Shown here in pieces: positions 36,418-45,682 of a DNA stretch of 64,000 nt (the first letter of the stretch is position 1; the number at the start of each line of letters is the position of its first letter). A model generated the notes under the pieces. It had not been told where the DNA came from, made no database searches, and saw only the letters and a list, made by a program, of their open reading frames with translations. Source of the DNA: Acinetobacter variabilis (GTDB lineage Bacteria; Pseudomonadota; Gammaproteobacteria; Pseudomonadales; Moraxellaceae); assembly GCF_000369625.1 (NCBI RefSeq), contig NZ_KB850113.1:983251-1047250 (forward strand), given 5' to 3'. The translations under genes and the position numbers were made by a program.

Positions 36418-36578
36418 ATTTGGTATTACGATTTTTATTATGAGTAATACTTAAAATGCTCAAAATAAGTTCATTTTAGGAATTTATTGATAAAAGCAAT
36501 CTGGATATGCACCCAAACTGGACTTTTTATCTCTATCCAAAAACGGGATAATGGCGGTGAAAGAAAAATGGGGGTGAC

Positions 36579-37289
36579 ATGTTTAAAGATAAAAAGCTGG
36601 TGTGTTTTGACCTGGATGGAACCTTGATTGATTCAGTGGGAATCTGGAACCAGGTCGATGCTGCCCTGATTCAGGAATTGTCAGGGATCGAAGTCGGTCT
36701 GGATCAGATTCAGCAACAGCGTGACCTGCAACTGAAAGCCTTTAGACATATGCCCGATCCCTATTTGGAATATTGTGGCTATTTAAAAGACCTCTATGGT
36801 TTCAAGCCAAGCAAGGAAGAGGTTAAAAATCGCCGTTACGGTATTTCACAGCATTTTCTGGATCATGTGATTGAACTCAAACCTCAAGCTGAGCTGCTGA
36901 TTCAAGCCTTAAAACAGCAAGGAATACAATTGGCACTTACGACTACCACCAGCTTATTCAATGTGCAGCGTTATCAGGACAATAATCAGAAGATTAATCA
37001 GAAAATCAGTTTTGATAATGATTTTGCGATTATTTTGACTCGCGAAAATGTTGAGAATATCAAACCGCATCCAGAAGTGTATTTAAATGCGCTCCAGCAT
37101 TTTGAAATTGAAGCTAAAGATTGCCTGATTGTTGAAGATTCTTTAATTGGGGTGGAAGCTGCCAACAATGCGGGAATTGATGTAGTGGCAATTTACGACC
37201 AGTATTCTGCGCATGAAATGGATTTGATCAAAGCCAAGGCAGATTATTTTGTAGAAGATTTTGCTGGTCTCATAAAATTGGTGAACTAA
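36579..37289 (+). CDS. HAD-family phosphatase (phosphoglycolate-phosphatase-like)
   Basis: This 236-residue protein has the motifs CFDLDGTLIDS (nucleophile and acid aspartates), LALTTTTS, IKPHPEVYLNAL and IVEDSLIGVEAAN, with a helical cap after motif I. It is of the subfamily that removes phosphate from small sugars or glycolate; the substrate cannot be chosen from sequence. GGGGGTGAC precedes ATG 36579. It is divergent from the guanidine operon and ends at its own terminator. Confidence 0.82.
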   Translation: MFKDKKLVCFDLDGTLIDSVGIWNQVDAALIQELSGIEVGLDQIQQQRDLQLKAFRHMPDPYLEYCGYLKDLYGFKPSKEEVKNRRYGISQHFLDHVIELKPQAELLIQALKQQGIQLALTTTTSLFNVQRYQDNNQKINQKISFDNDFAIILTRENVENIKPHPEVYLNALQHFEIEAKDCLIVEDSLIGVEAANNAGIDVVAIYDQYSAHEMDLIKAKADYFVEDFAGLIKLVN

Positions 37290-37290
37290 A

Positions 37291-37326
37291 AAATGCCATG
37301 AATCTTCCCTGATCATGGCATTTTTC
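37291..37326 (+). terminator. Intrinsic terminator after the HAD gene
   Basis: ATGCCATGA (37293-37301) pairs with TCATGGCAT (37313-37321), followed by a T-run. Its A-run on the left may let it serve the lipoprotein gene on the other strand as well. Confidence 0.85.
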
Positions 37327-37356
37327 GTGTTATCTCTGAATGATTAGATTAGAGCA

Positions 37357-37707
37357 TTATTTGGCTTTTTTATAGACGGAACCTGAACCGACCAGATTGC
37401 CAGTTTTTTCGTCAATCGCGAACTCAACGACACCTGTACCTGAATTAATCTGTAGCAGACCATTATCAGCGACTGAAGCAGGCATTGGATTTTTCTTGTC
37501 GGTTTTGCCGCTTTCTTTATCTTTAATGGTATTGGTAATGAAATAGTTTTCACCATTTTTGGAAATCACCAGGATATTTTCCAATTTAGGGTTTTCCAGT
37601 GTATTTTTCCAGTTCCCCTGATAATCTGGTGCTGGAGTTTCCGGGGTATTACACGCGGTTAACAGCAATAACAGTGAGATGCCTGAAAAATATTTAAGAT
37701 ATTTCAA
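37357..37707 (-). CDS. Small lipoprotein of unknown function
   Basis: The 116 residues begin with a lipoprotein signal (MKYLKYFSGISLLLLLTAC, lipobox LTAC, C19). The mature part is short, with a strand-rich segment (YQGNWKNTLENPKLENILVIS) and a lysine-rich end. The only usable start in frame is TTG 37707, preceded by AAGG at 10 bases, so expression may be low. No family is recognised. Confidence 0.75.
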   Translation of the reverse strand: MKYLKYFSGISLLLLLTACNTPETPAPDYQGNWKNTLENPKLENILVISKNGENYFITNTIKDKESGKTDKKNPMPASVADNGLLQINSGTGVVEFAIDEKTGNLVGSGSVYKKAK

Positions 37708-37901
37708 AACTGAGACCTTGAATGCTTGAATGATAGAGCGCGGCCATTATAAAAAGAACCTCCTTGAGGTAAACGCTTAGCTTGTAGGCGAAGCGTTTCA
37801 GCCGTAGTAAATCTGTCCCGGCTTCGTCATTTTTTGAAAAACATCTTCATATTTCATTCATAAATTCCTGTGAACTGAGCACTTTTTAACAGATAAAAAA
37901 A

Positions 37902-37932
37902 TCCTCAATAGACCATCCAAATCTATTGAGGA
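37902..37932 (-). terminator. Terminator of the desaturase operon
   Basis: TCCTCAATAGA (37902-37912) pairs with TCTATTGAGGA (37922-37932), a perfect 11-bp stem. On the minus strand it is followed by T residues. Confidence 0.9.
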
Positions 37933-37965
37933 GTACCAAATTGGATAATAGAGAAACCCTAAAAA

Positions 37966-39132
37966 TTAATTTACAAGCTTAGATTTAAAGTAACGAAACA
38001 CCGATTTAACTGCATGAGTTTTTTCTGCAATTTGCTGATTCCATTCATTTGGCAGAGAGCAATTCGCCAGTCTGACCCATACAGTCGAGAACTGCTTCAC
38101 AAAGCTGGCTTCGTTATAGTGAATCCCGTACTCGGCACATAAGGCTTTGATTTTTGGTGCTACTTCGGCATAACGGTTTGCTGGCATATCGGGAAACAGG
38201 TGATGCTCAATCTGATGGCTTAAATTACCACTCAGAATATGCAACCAGTTCGCCCCACTGAAGTTGCTCGAACCACGGATCTGACGCAGATACCATTCTG
38301 CACGGGTTTCATTGTCGGTATTGTCCATTTCAAAGATTTCTGCATCTTCGGTGAAATGTCCATTGAAGATCACCGCAGACGCCCATAGGCTACGAATCAC
38401 ATTGGCAACCGCATTCCCGGTAAATACTGGAATCGCATTTGGACCGGCAATAATCGGGAAAAATACATAATCTTTCAGGACCTGACGGCGCATTTTTTTG
38501 CGTAAAAGTGCTGCTTCTTCCCAGACCTGTTTCCAGGTTTTGGTTTTATAGACAATTACATCTTCCAGATGCAAACGCTGTACACCCACATACCATTCAA
38601 AGAACACCATCAACTGAATGGTTAAAGGAATATTCCAGATAAAACGTAGTTCCCACGGCTGAGATTCACTGACACGGATCAGACCATAACCGACATCATG
38701 ATCCATACAGACAATATTGGTATAAGTGTGGTGAATATAGTTATGGGTGTATTTCCAGTCATTCCCAGTGGAAATAGTATCCCAATCATAAGTAGAACCA
38801 TTCAAACTTGGATCATTCATCCAGTCGAACTGGCCGTGCATTACGTTATGGCCAAGTTCCATATTTTCCACGATTTTCGAGATACCCAATAAGCCTGTGC
38901 CCGCTAACCATACTGGTGGCAACCAGCCTGCAAACATCAACATGCCGCGGGAAGCAATCTCGCTATAACGTACAAAATTACGGATTTTATAAATATATTC
39001 TGCGTCTTTCTCGCCCAAATCTTCCATTATTTCACGGCGGATAGCATCAACCTTGGCGCCGAACTCTTCAACCTGTTCCGGGCTTAGAAATTGAGATTTA
39101 CTGTGTTTTTTAAAATCAATTTGCATATTCAT
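37966..39132 (-). CDS. Membrane fatty-acid desaturase
   Basis: This 388-residue di-iron desaturase has the three histidine boxes of the acyl-CoA/acyl-lipid desaturase family: HNVMH, HNYIHH and HQIEHH. Several hydrophobic segments frame the boxes. It introduces a cis double bond into membrane fatty acids and takes electrons from the ferredoxin reductase encoded 40 bases upstream in the same operon. Regiospecificity (for example delta-9) is not certain from sequence. Confidence 0.9.
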   Translation of the reverse strand: MNMQIDFKKHSKSQFLSPEQVEEFGAKVDAIRREIMEDLGEKDAEYIYKIRNFVRYSEIASRGMLMFAGWLPPVWLAGTGLLGISKIVENMELGHNVMHGQFDWMNDPSLNGSTYDWDTISTGNDWKYTHNYIHHTYTNIVCMDHDVGYGLIRVSESQPWELRFIWNIPLTIQLMVFFEWYVGVQRLHLEDVIVYKTKTWKQVWEEAALLRKKMRRQVLKDYVFFPIIAGPNAIPVFTGNAVANVIRSLWASAVIFNGHFTEDAEIFEMDNTDNETRAEWYLRQIRGSSNFSGANWLHILSGNLSHQIEHHLFPDMPANRYAEVAPKIKALCAEYGIHYNEASFVKQFSTVWVRLANCSLPNEWNQQIAEKTHAVKSVFRYFKSKLVN

Positions 39133-39172
39133 GGGAGCACCTTCTTATTCGTTTAGTAATGGTTAAAATAGC

Positions 39173-40195
39173 TTATAAATTAATCACCACAGGACTGACG
39201 GCCTGTGAAATACAAAGTTTGACTGGAGTATTGCTGCCGTGGTCGATCTCACCCGTTAGCATGTTTTTCACCGAACCGCTGACTTTGGTACATGAGCAAG
39301 TATTACAAATGCCCATACGACAACCATGCGCTGGACGAAGACCCGCCTGTTCTGCACTTTCCAGCAGATTAGATTCTGCCTGGAATTCCTGCTGCGATCT
39401 TAAAAATTGTACAGGCTGTGCTTTCACTTTTTCATCCATTGCAATCTGGAAATATTCAGAATGAAAGCTGGATTTCACCGCCAGTTTATCGGCAATTTTG
39501 AGTGCAGTTTTCATCATTCCCGCGGAACCACAGGCATAGATTTCACGCTGTTCAAAGTCTGATACCAGCTTGTTTAGCAATTGCTGGCTCAGATGCTGCT
39601 TATGCTCGACTGTATTAAAATGATGATATTTCAGATGAGGATGCATCAACGCCAAGGTTTTGATCTCGGCATGAAATGCATCATCACGAGTGAAATAGAT
39701 CAGGTCAATCCGATGCTGAAACTGCACGACTGCTTTTTGCAATAAGGAATAAATTGCTGTAATGCCACTGCCTGATGCCAGAAACAGAATCGGTTTAGGA
39801 GAGTTTAATAAGGTAAATTCGCCCTGTGGCTGAGACAGCTCGACCACTGCATCCAGTTGCAATAAAGTTAGGGCACGCGACACTTTACCTTGCTGCTTGA
39901 CTGCAATAATCACATCACCATTTTTTAAAATGGTCACAATAGAATAATGACGTTGATGACGAACTCCATCCAGACGCAGAGTCACCGCGATATTTTGACC
40001 GGCCTGAAATGACCCGCGGTTAAAGTTATAATTTGGACGTAACTGGATTTTAAAAAAGTCAGGGCTGACCGCCTGAATATTCACGACCGATGCTTTGACT
40101 TTTTTGAGTGCCCAGGTTGGATGGATTTTTTCACCAACAAAATCAATGAAATCTTCACGAATCCAATGCGGCTTGTAGGTTGTCATACTTGTCAT
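39173..40195 (-). CDS. Ferredoxin/flavin reductase, electron donor to the desaturase
   Basis: The 340 residues contain an FAD-binding barrel (RHYSIV), an NAD-binding region (ILFLASGSGITAIYSLL) and a C-terminal plant-type 2Fe-2S domain (CRMGICNTCSC, then a fourth cysteine in LCISQAVS). The order is FNR-type reductase followed by ferredoxin. It shares an operon with the desaturase and should pass electrons from NAD(P)H to it. ATG 40195 has GAGGGGG upstream. Confidence 0.9.
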   Translation of the reverse strand: MTSMTTYKPHWIREDFIDFVGEKIHPTWALKKVKASVVNIQAVSPDFFKIQLRPNYNFNRGSFQAGQNIAVTLRLDGVRHQRHYSIVTILKNGDVIIAVKQQGKVSRALTLLQLDAVVELSQPQGEFTLLNSPKPILFLASGSGITAIYSLLQKAVVQFQHRIDLIYFTRDDAFHAEIKTLALMHPHLKYHHFNTVEHKQHLSQQLLNKLVSDFEQREIYACGSAGMMKTALKIADKLAVKSSFHSEYFQIAMDEKVKAQPVQFLRSQQEFQAESNLLESAEQAGLRPAHGCRMGICNTCSCTKVSGSVKNMLTGEIDHGSNTPVKLCISQAVSPVVINL

Positions 40196-40514
40196 TTTTA
40201 TCCCCCTCTATTCCGCAGACAGCATTAATATACAACTGTCTATTTATTATGTAGTCTAGAATAAAGAATTCTGAAGCTCACACCATGTCAATGTAGGTCA
40301 AATTATGTGTTTAAAAACCATTGTTGAGCTTTTTGTAAGACAATCCTAGCCAGAAAGTGCTGTTAAAACTGTATGAACTGAATAAATTGCTTTTTTGGTC
40401 TGTATATTTTGAGCAAAAACACATAAAAAAACTGACCTCTATATAAGAGATCAGTTTCTGTTTTAAATATTGGGTGAGTTAAAAAGGCAAAAATTTACCT
40501 TTAAAAAAAATAGC
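40196..40514. other. Intergenic region with a terminator
   Basis: These 319 bases hold the promoter region of the reductase-desaturase operon near 40200-40400 (a TF box was not recognised). They also hold a terminator for the acyl-CoA ligase gene: ACTGATCTCT and AGAGGTCAGT on the minus strand (40431-40455), followed by seven T residues. No gene is visible. Confidence 0.6.
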
Positions 40515-42152
40515 TTAACCTACGGCCTGTTCCAGCAAGATAGAACCATAAAGTTCACGCAGGTCTTTTTTCAGCATCTTGCCGGTTCCACTTAATGGAA
40601 TAGAATCTACAAAAATCACGCGATCCGGGATCTGCCATTTTGCGACCTTGTCCGCATAGTAATCCAGAATTTCGGCTTCACTCACATGACTCTCTGGCTT
40701 TTTAATTGCAATTAGAACGGGACGCTCATCCCATTTAGGATGCTGTGCCGCAATCACGGCAGCCATGGCAATTTCAGGATGTCCCATGGCCATATTTTCA
40801 AGATCGACTGAAGAGATCCATTCACCGCCTGACTTGATCAGATCTTTGGAGCGATCACACAGCTTCATAAAGCCATCTTCATTTAAGGTAGCAATATCTC
40901 CGGTATCAAACCAGCCATCTGCTGTGAGTGCAGATTCTTCCTTGCCAAAATAATGATCAATGATCCAGTGCCCTTTAATTTGTAGATTCCCTATGGTTTC
41001 ACCATCTCGGGCAATTTCCTGAGTTCCTTTTTCTTCATCGGTTAAACGTAAATCAACGCCAAACGGTGGACGACCTTGAGACAGACGAATCTGCATTTTT
41101 TCTTCATCCGCCAGATCAAGGTGTTTGGTTTTTAGCTGATTGGCACTACCGAGTGGGCTGGTTTCAGTCATCCCCCAGGCATGAATGGTTTCGCAGTTAA
41201 ACTGCTCTTTAAAGGTTTTCAGCATCGCCGGTGGACAGGCAGAACCACCGACCACATTCCGTTTCAGGCTTTCCAGTTTTGAACCACTTTGCTGGGCAGC
41301 CGCAATCAGCCCTTGCCAGATCGTTGGAACGCCTAAAGCTACAGATACTTTATACGTATCAATCAGATTGACCAGACTGGCTCCATCCAGGCCCGGCCCC
41401 GGCAGCACCAAGGTACAACCGACCATGGCAGCGGCATATGGGGTTCCCCAGGCATTGACATGGAACATTGGTACCACCGGCAGCATGATGTCACGCGCTG
41501 CTACATTCAGAGAATCCGGCATGATAATGGCGTAACTATGCAATACTGTTGAACGATGACTATATAAAACCCCTTTTGGATTTCCGGTCGTACCGGAGGT
41601 ATAACACAGTGAACTCGCTGTATTTTCATCCAGTTCAGGCCAGTCAAATTCTGCAGATTGCTGGGCAAGCAAATCATCATAAAACTGAACTTCCGGAATG
41701 GCTTCACGAATCGCGGAATCTTCAGCATCCAGACAGATATACTGTTCTACAGTTTTTAATAACGGTTTGACGGCTTTAATCAGAGGTGCAAAGGTTTTAT
41801 CAAACAGCAGTATCCGATCGGCAGCATCATTGATAATAAATACCAGCTGTTCCGGAAATAAGCGCGGGTTAATGGTATGGCAAACCAGTCCACTTCCCGA
41901 AATGGCATACCAAGATTCTAGATGTCGATGATTATTCCAGGCAATGGTTGCAACCCGGTCGCCGAGTGTCAGACCGAATTGCTGTAATACATTGGCAAAA
42001 CGTTTCGAGTTTTCCCGGATTTCTCCCCAATTAGTCTTTTTAATGCTGGTATCAGTATTTTTAGAAATGATCTCGGTATCGGCATGATAGCGGCCGGCAT
42101 GTTCAATCATGCTGCTGATCAGTAAGGGCTGGAACATCATATTTCCGAGCAT
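40515..42152 (-). CDS. Acyl-CoA synthetase (AMP-forming), medium/long-chain fatty-acid type
   Basis: This 545-residue ANL-superfamily enzyme has the P-loop YTSGTTGNPKGVLYSH, the adenylate motif HAWGMTETSPLG, DGWFDTGDIA and the C-terminal catalytic lysine region (SGTGKMLKKDLRE). It activates fatty acids to acyl-CoA with ATP. Overall form is that of AlkK-type ligases. AAGGAG lies 7 bases before ATG 42152. It is adjacent to but separately transcribed from the desaturase genes. Confidence 0.88.
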   Translation of the reverse strand: MLGNMMFQPLLISSMIEHAGRYHADTEIISKNTDTSIKKTNWGEIRENSKRFANVLQQFGLTLGDRVATIAWNNHRHLESWYAISGSGLVCHTINPRLFPEQLVFIINDAADRILLFDKTFAPLIKAVKPLLKTVEQYICLDAEDSAIREAIPEVQFYDDLLAQQSAEFDWPELDENTASSLCYTSGTTGNPKGVLYSHRSTVLHSYAIIMPDSLNVAARDIMLPVVPMFHVNAWGTPYAAAMVGCTLVLPGPGLDGASLVNLIDTYKVSVALGVPTIWQGLIAAAQQSGSKLESLKRNVVGGSACPPAMLKTFKEQFNCETIHAWGMTETSPLGSANQLKTKHLDLADEEKMQIRLSQGRPPFGVDLRLTDEEKGTQEIARDGETIGNLQIKGHWIIDHYFGKEESALTADGWFDTGDIATLNEDGFMKLCDRSKDLIKSGGEWISSVDLENMAMGHPEIAMAAVIAAQHPKWDERPVLIAIKKPESHVSEAEILDYYADKVAKWQIPDRVIFVDSIPLSGTGKMLKKDLRELYGSILLEQAVG

Positions 42153-42359
42153 GCTTCACTCCTTTATCCTTGCTATTTGTCCATCTGTTATATCGTTGTT
42201 ATTTCTGTATGATGTGCTGGCAAAAAGCCTGTATTCATTTTTATCATTAAACAGTCTGAATCTAGCAAGGAAATCTGACTTTGTGAGTATCAAATTGTGA
42301 CAAAGTCATAAAGTGGATGCAGAAAAAAAGCAGAAAATAAAACTGGTAATGTGTGCCAT

Positions 42360-42385
42360 AAAAAAGCCCCAATTTAGATTGGGGC
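42360..42385 (-). terminator. Intrinsic terminator of the small membrane-protein gene
   Basis: GCCCCAAT (42366-42373) pairs with ATTGGGGC (42378-42385). On the minus strand the stem is followed by six T residues, 26 bases after the stop of the small gene. Confidence 0.85.
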
Positions 42386-42410
42386 GATGATAGTGTTCAG
42401 GGAGAGAATT

Positions 42411-42572
42411 TTAAAAGCCGCTCATCATAATTTTGTCTGCATTTACTACAAAGATAACACCTAGGCAGAATAAACCGGCATAAAGTGCAAACCAGAGAAT
42501 CATCTTCTTGAATGCTGCATCAGAAATACTGCTATCCGCATATTTTGGTGCTTTGTTGTCTTCTGAATTCAT
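42411..42572 (-). CDS. Small single-span membrane protein
   Basis: The 53 residues have a polar N-terminus (MNSEDNKAPKYADSSISD) and one membrane helix (MILWFALYAGLFCLGVIFVV). A longer frame starts at 42677, but only ATG 42572 has a purine-rich site (GGGTGA) close by. Terminator placement supports a real gene. No function is recognised. Confidence 0.6.
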   Translation of the reverse strand: MNSEDNKAPKYADSSISDAAFKKMILWFALYAGLFCLGVIFVVNADKIMMSGF

Positions 42573-42761
42573 ATGATCACCCATAGGTTGGTCTGGCGTT
42601 ATGAGCTTTATTATCAGCAGACCTAAATTAGCTGTATAGATACAATATTCATTAAAAAAAATATAACAGTTAGCCACTGTTTTTCTTCATTTGTTATATT
42701 TTAACAACTTATTCATAATATAATCCTGATTATATTAGTACAGTTTAGATTTTATTTTCTT

Positions 42762-44183
42762 ATGTTCAAATCTGAAAAGCTGGCCCAGAATATTCGCCAG
42801 ATGATTGAAAATGGCGCATGGAAGGCGCATGACAAATTACCTTCATTGCGGGAACAGACTGAACTGTCCGGCTATAGCCTGATGACGGTACTTAATGCCT
42901 ATCAGGTGCTTGAATCGCAAGGATTAGTCTATGCCAAAGATAAATCTGGCTACTATATTGCGGAGCGACCTCAAACCTATAACAGCAAAGAACCTGCGGT
43001 ACAGATTGGCTTAAATTCCAAAATTAAAATCAACTCTGTGGTATTTAATTATTTAAAGTCACTGCAAACCCCAAATATTGCGCCTTTTGGTTCAGCTTTT
43101 CCAAATGCTGAACTGTTATATAACAGCCGGTTTATGCAGATTCTGGCGCAGCATAGCAAAAGAAAAAGCAGTTATAGCCATCAAAATCATATGCCACCGG
43201 GTAATCAGGAATTACGCCAACTGATTGCCAACCGCTATCAGTTACAAGGCATAAACTGCACTTCGGATGACATTGTCATTACTTCTGGTGCATTGGAAGC
43301 CCTTAATCTGTCTTTACAGGCTTTGACTCAACCTGGTGATTTTATCCTGCTGCAGCAAACCATTTTTTATGGTGCCTGGCAGGCGGCTGAACGTTTAGGC
43401 CTGCAAGTCATCACAATCCCTGAGCATTCACAGTTTGGTTTTGACCTGGAATCATTTGAACAAGCACTTAAACAGTACCCGATCAAAGTTTGCTGGCTGA
43501 TGCTGAATGTGCATAATCCGATTGGCTTTACGGTAAATTCAGAGATCAAGCAAAGAATTGGGGAACTGTTGAATGAATATCAGGTATATCTGATTGAAGA
43601 TGATGTCTATCAGGAACTCAATTACGGTGCTCATAAACCGGTTTCCGTAAAATATTTTGATCAGCATCAACGGGTATTGCACTGCTCTTCATTTTCCAAA
43701 ACCTTGGGCATGGGTGCGCGGGTCGGCTGGGTTTTCGCTGGCCCATTTTCTGATGCAATCCAGCATTTACAGCTCATGAGTACTTTGACTGTTAGTCCGC
43801 TATTACAAAATGCACTGGTCGATTTTCTGTCCCATCATCATTATGAAAAGCATTTGCGCCATTTAAAACAGCAGCTGGAAAAGTATAAGCAAAAGTTTTA
43901 TCAGGAACTCAAAGCGCGTTTAGATTCAGTCTGTGAAATTTATTATTATTCTAGTGGGTATTTTCTCTGGATCAAATTGCCGGAACAGCTGGATGGCCAG
44001 GTTTTATATGAACAGCTGATTCAGTATAATATTGCCATTGCTCCTGCTTTGCTGTTTAAACCGGAACATACTAGCCAGAATTATATTCGCCTGAACTGTT
44101 CATTTGACTGGACCTCTGAGATAGAAAATGCTGTCGATGTGCTGGCAAAGATGATCCTGAATCATGCAAAAAGCGTGGATTAA
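42762..44183 (+). CDS. MocR-type regulator: GntR HTH fused to an aminotransferase domain
   Basis: The 473 residues start with a winged helix (LPSLREQTELSGYSLMTVLNAYQVLESQGLVYAKDKSGYYIA). A fold-type-I aminotransferase domain follows with the PLP lysine in SSFSKTLGMGARVGW. Proteins of this type bind DNA and sense a PLP or amino-acid derived signal. The target is not evident; the gene is flanked by unrelated genes. The stop codon lies in the loop of its own terminator hairpin. Confidence 0.86.
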   Translation: MFKSEKLAQNIRQMIENGAWKAHDKLPSLREQTELSGYSLMTVLNAYQVLESQGLVYAKDKSGYYIAERPQTYNSKEPAVQIGLNSKIKINSVVFNYLKSLQTPNIAPFGSAFPNAELLYNSRFMQILAQHSKRKSSYSHQNHMPPGNQELRQLIANRYQLQGINCTSDDIVITSGALEALNLSLQALTQPGDFILLQQTIFYGAWQAAERLGLQVITIPEHSQFGFDLESFEQALKQYPIKVCWLMLNVHNPIGFTVNSEIKQRIGELLNEYQVYLIEDDVYQELNYGAHKPVSVKYFDQHQRVLHCSSFSKTLGMGARVGWVFAGPFSDAIQHLQLMSTLTVSPLLQNALVDFLSHHHYEKHLRHLKQQLEKYKQKFYQELKARLDSVCEIYYYSSGYFLWIKLPEQLDGQVLYEQLIQYNIAIAPALLFKPEHTSQNYIRLNCSFDWTSEIENAVDVLAKMILNHAKSVD

Positions 44184-44202
44184 TTCATCCACGCTTTAGG
44201 TT
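44170..44202 (+). terminator. Terminator overlapping the end of the MocR gene
   Basis: AAAGCGTGGAT (44170-44180) pairs with ATCCACGCTTT (44187-44197). The stop codon TAA forms part of the loop. A T-containing tail follows. Confidence 0.75.
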
Positions 44203-44223
44203 TCTTATGTAAATCGCTAGAGC

Positions 44224-45570
44224 TTAGAAACTGTAAATTGCAACGGCATTCACTCGGTTATCTTCACCTTTTGTACTGCCATTTGTTGGTGCAGCACCCA
44301 ATGCTTCACGTTCGCCATAGACATATTCCAGGCCAAAACTCAGCGGTTTTGTAGGGTTATAGAACACATTGGCCCAAGCCTGCCAAAGGTCTTTGTTCAC
44401 TGCTGTTAGATTCAGGCCAGGAGCAGCAAGATATCCATTATCTTGGTCGAAATTCATATAACCATAGCCTACTGTGCCACGCAATTTATCATTAAACTGC
44501 TGCGTTAGACCGACTGTAATTGAGTCGAATTCACTCTGTAGAAGATCTCCATTAACAGCTGTAACGACACCTGGATTAGCATAAGAGACAAAACTGCTAT
44601 CACCTTTGACATGATAATAATCTGCCTTAAGGCTGGTGCCTGGAACAAACTCGTATTTCGCGCCTACACCTACACCCCATGCAGTTTTTTCATCTTCATT
44701 CACGCGTTTTTCATTCCCCATCGCACGCGCGCTGACAGAAAGATTATCCGCAAATTTGTGGTTTAAGCGTGCAGTTAAAGCCGGTAAACGCTGTTTGATT
44801 CCCGTAATGGTCGCATCTTTCGGATCTTCTACTGCAAGCACCAGATTGGTCGCTGGACTCAAAGTACTGGTATGACGAATCTGAGGTGTCCGCTTAATTG
44901 AACCACCGGCATAAACCAGTGCATCTACCGTCTCAGGTATATAGTCCGGAGTTGCAAAGTTTGACCAGGTTTGACCAATTAACCAGTCAGCATAGCTGAT
45001 ATAGGCATGACGGATACGCAGGTTATCAAAACCAGCTCCACCCAGGAAATCGACCTCAACCTTACCACTTAAGGCCTTATCCCCAGCACCCACGGGCGCT
45101 TTAAAATCCATCCCTAAACGGGTGGCTGAAAGCGTGGACTTAAACTCATCACTGCGTTCACCTGTGCCTTCAAGAGGTACCGCATTAATCTGGTTATACA
45201 TACGTGTCGCTGCACCGCCCTCAGCCTGATAAGAGGCATCAGCACGGATATTACCGTATAAATTAAACTCGGCCCCACTGGCAATTTTCATCACAGGTTT
45301 GCTAGTAGGAGCTACTGCTGTATTTGCAGGTGCCGGCGTTGCCGCTACAGGTGCAGTCACAGCAGCTGTCTGAGTCTGCTGCTGTTCAATCAAGGCACGT
45401 AAAGCTTGAACCTCTTGACGCAACTGCTCAATTTCCTGCTGATTGGACTGAGCTGGAGTTTGTGCCTGGGTAGACAAGCTAAGGCCCCCTAAACTCATTG
45501 CCATCATGCTCATCAGAACCGTGCGTTTTAATGTGATTGTTTGATTATTAAATAATTGTTCCGTGTTCAT
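44224..45570 (-). CDS. DcaP-like trimeric porin
   Basis: This 448-residue outer-membrane protein has a signal peptide (LMSMMAMSLGGLSLSTQAQ) and a short coiled-coil (NQQEIEQLRQEVQALRALIEQQQ) as in DcaP of Acinetobacter. An alanine/proline linker and a beta-barrel with C-terminal aromatic residue (AIYSF) follow. DcaP-type porins take up dicarboxylic acids and other negatively charged solutes. Its place beside benK suggests that it helps benzoate or other aromatic acids cross the outer membrane, comparable to BenP, but the name is not certain. Confidence 0.85.
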   Translation of the reverse strand: MNTEQLFNNQTITLKRTVLMSMMAMSLGGLSLSTQAQTPAQSNQQEIEQLRQEVQALRALIEQQQTQTAAVTAPVAATPAPANTAVAPTSKPVMKIASGAEFNLYGNIRADASYQAEGGAATRMYNQINAVPLEGTGERSDEFKSTLSATRLGMDFKAPVGAGDKALSGKVEVDFLGGAGFDNLRIRHAYISYADWLIGQTWSNFATPDYIPETVDALVYAGGSIKRTPQIRHTSTLSPATNLVLAVEDPKDATITGIKQRLPALTARLNHKFADNLSVSARAMGNEKRVNEDEKTAWGVGVGAKYEFVPGTSLKADYYHVKGDSSFVSYANPGVVTAVNGDLLQSEFDSITVGLTQQFNDKLRGTVGYGYMNFDQDNGYLAAPGLNLTAVNKDLWQAWANVFYNPTKPLSFGLEYVYGEREALGAAPTNGSTKGEDNRVNAVAIYSF

Positions 45571-45682
45571 CCTAAACTCACTTTTTTATTATGCGTCTCG
45601 ATTCTAGCAACAGATCACCGCCGCTTACGATGGCGATCTCTATCATTAGAAGTGTTTTCTTTATTAATTGATATTTAATCCA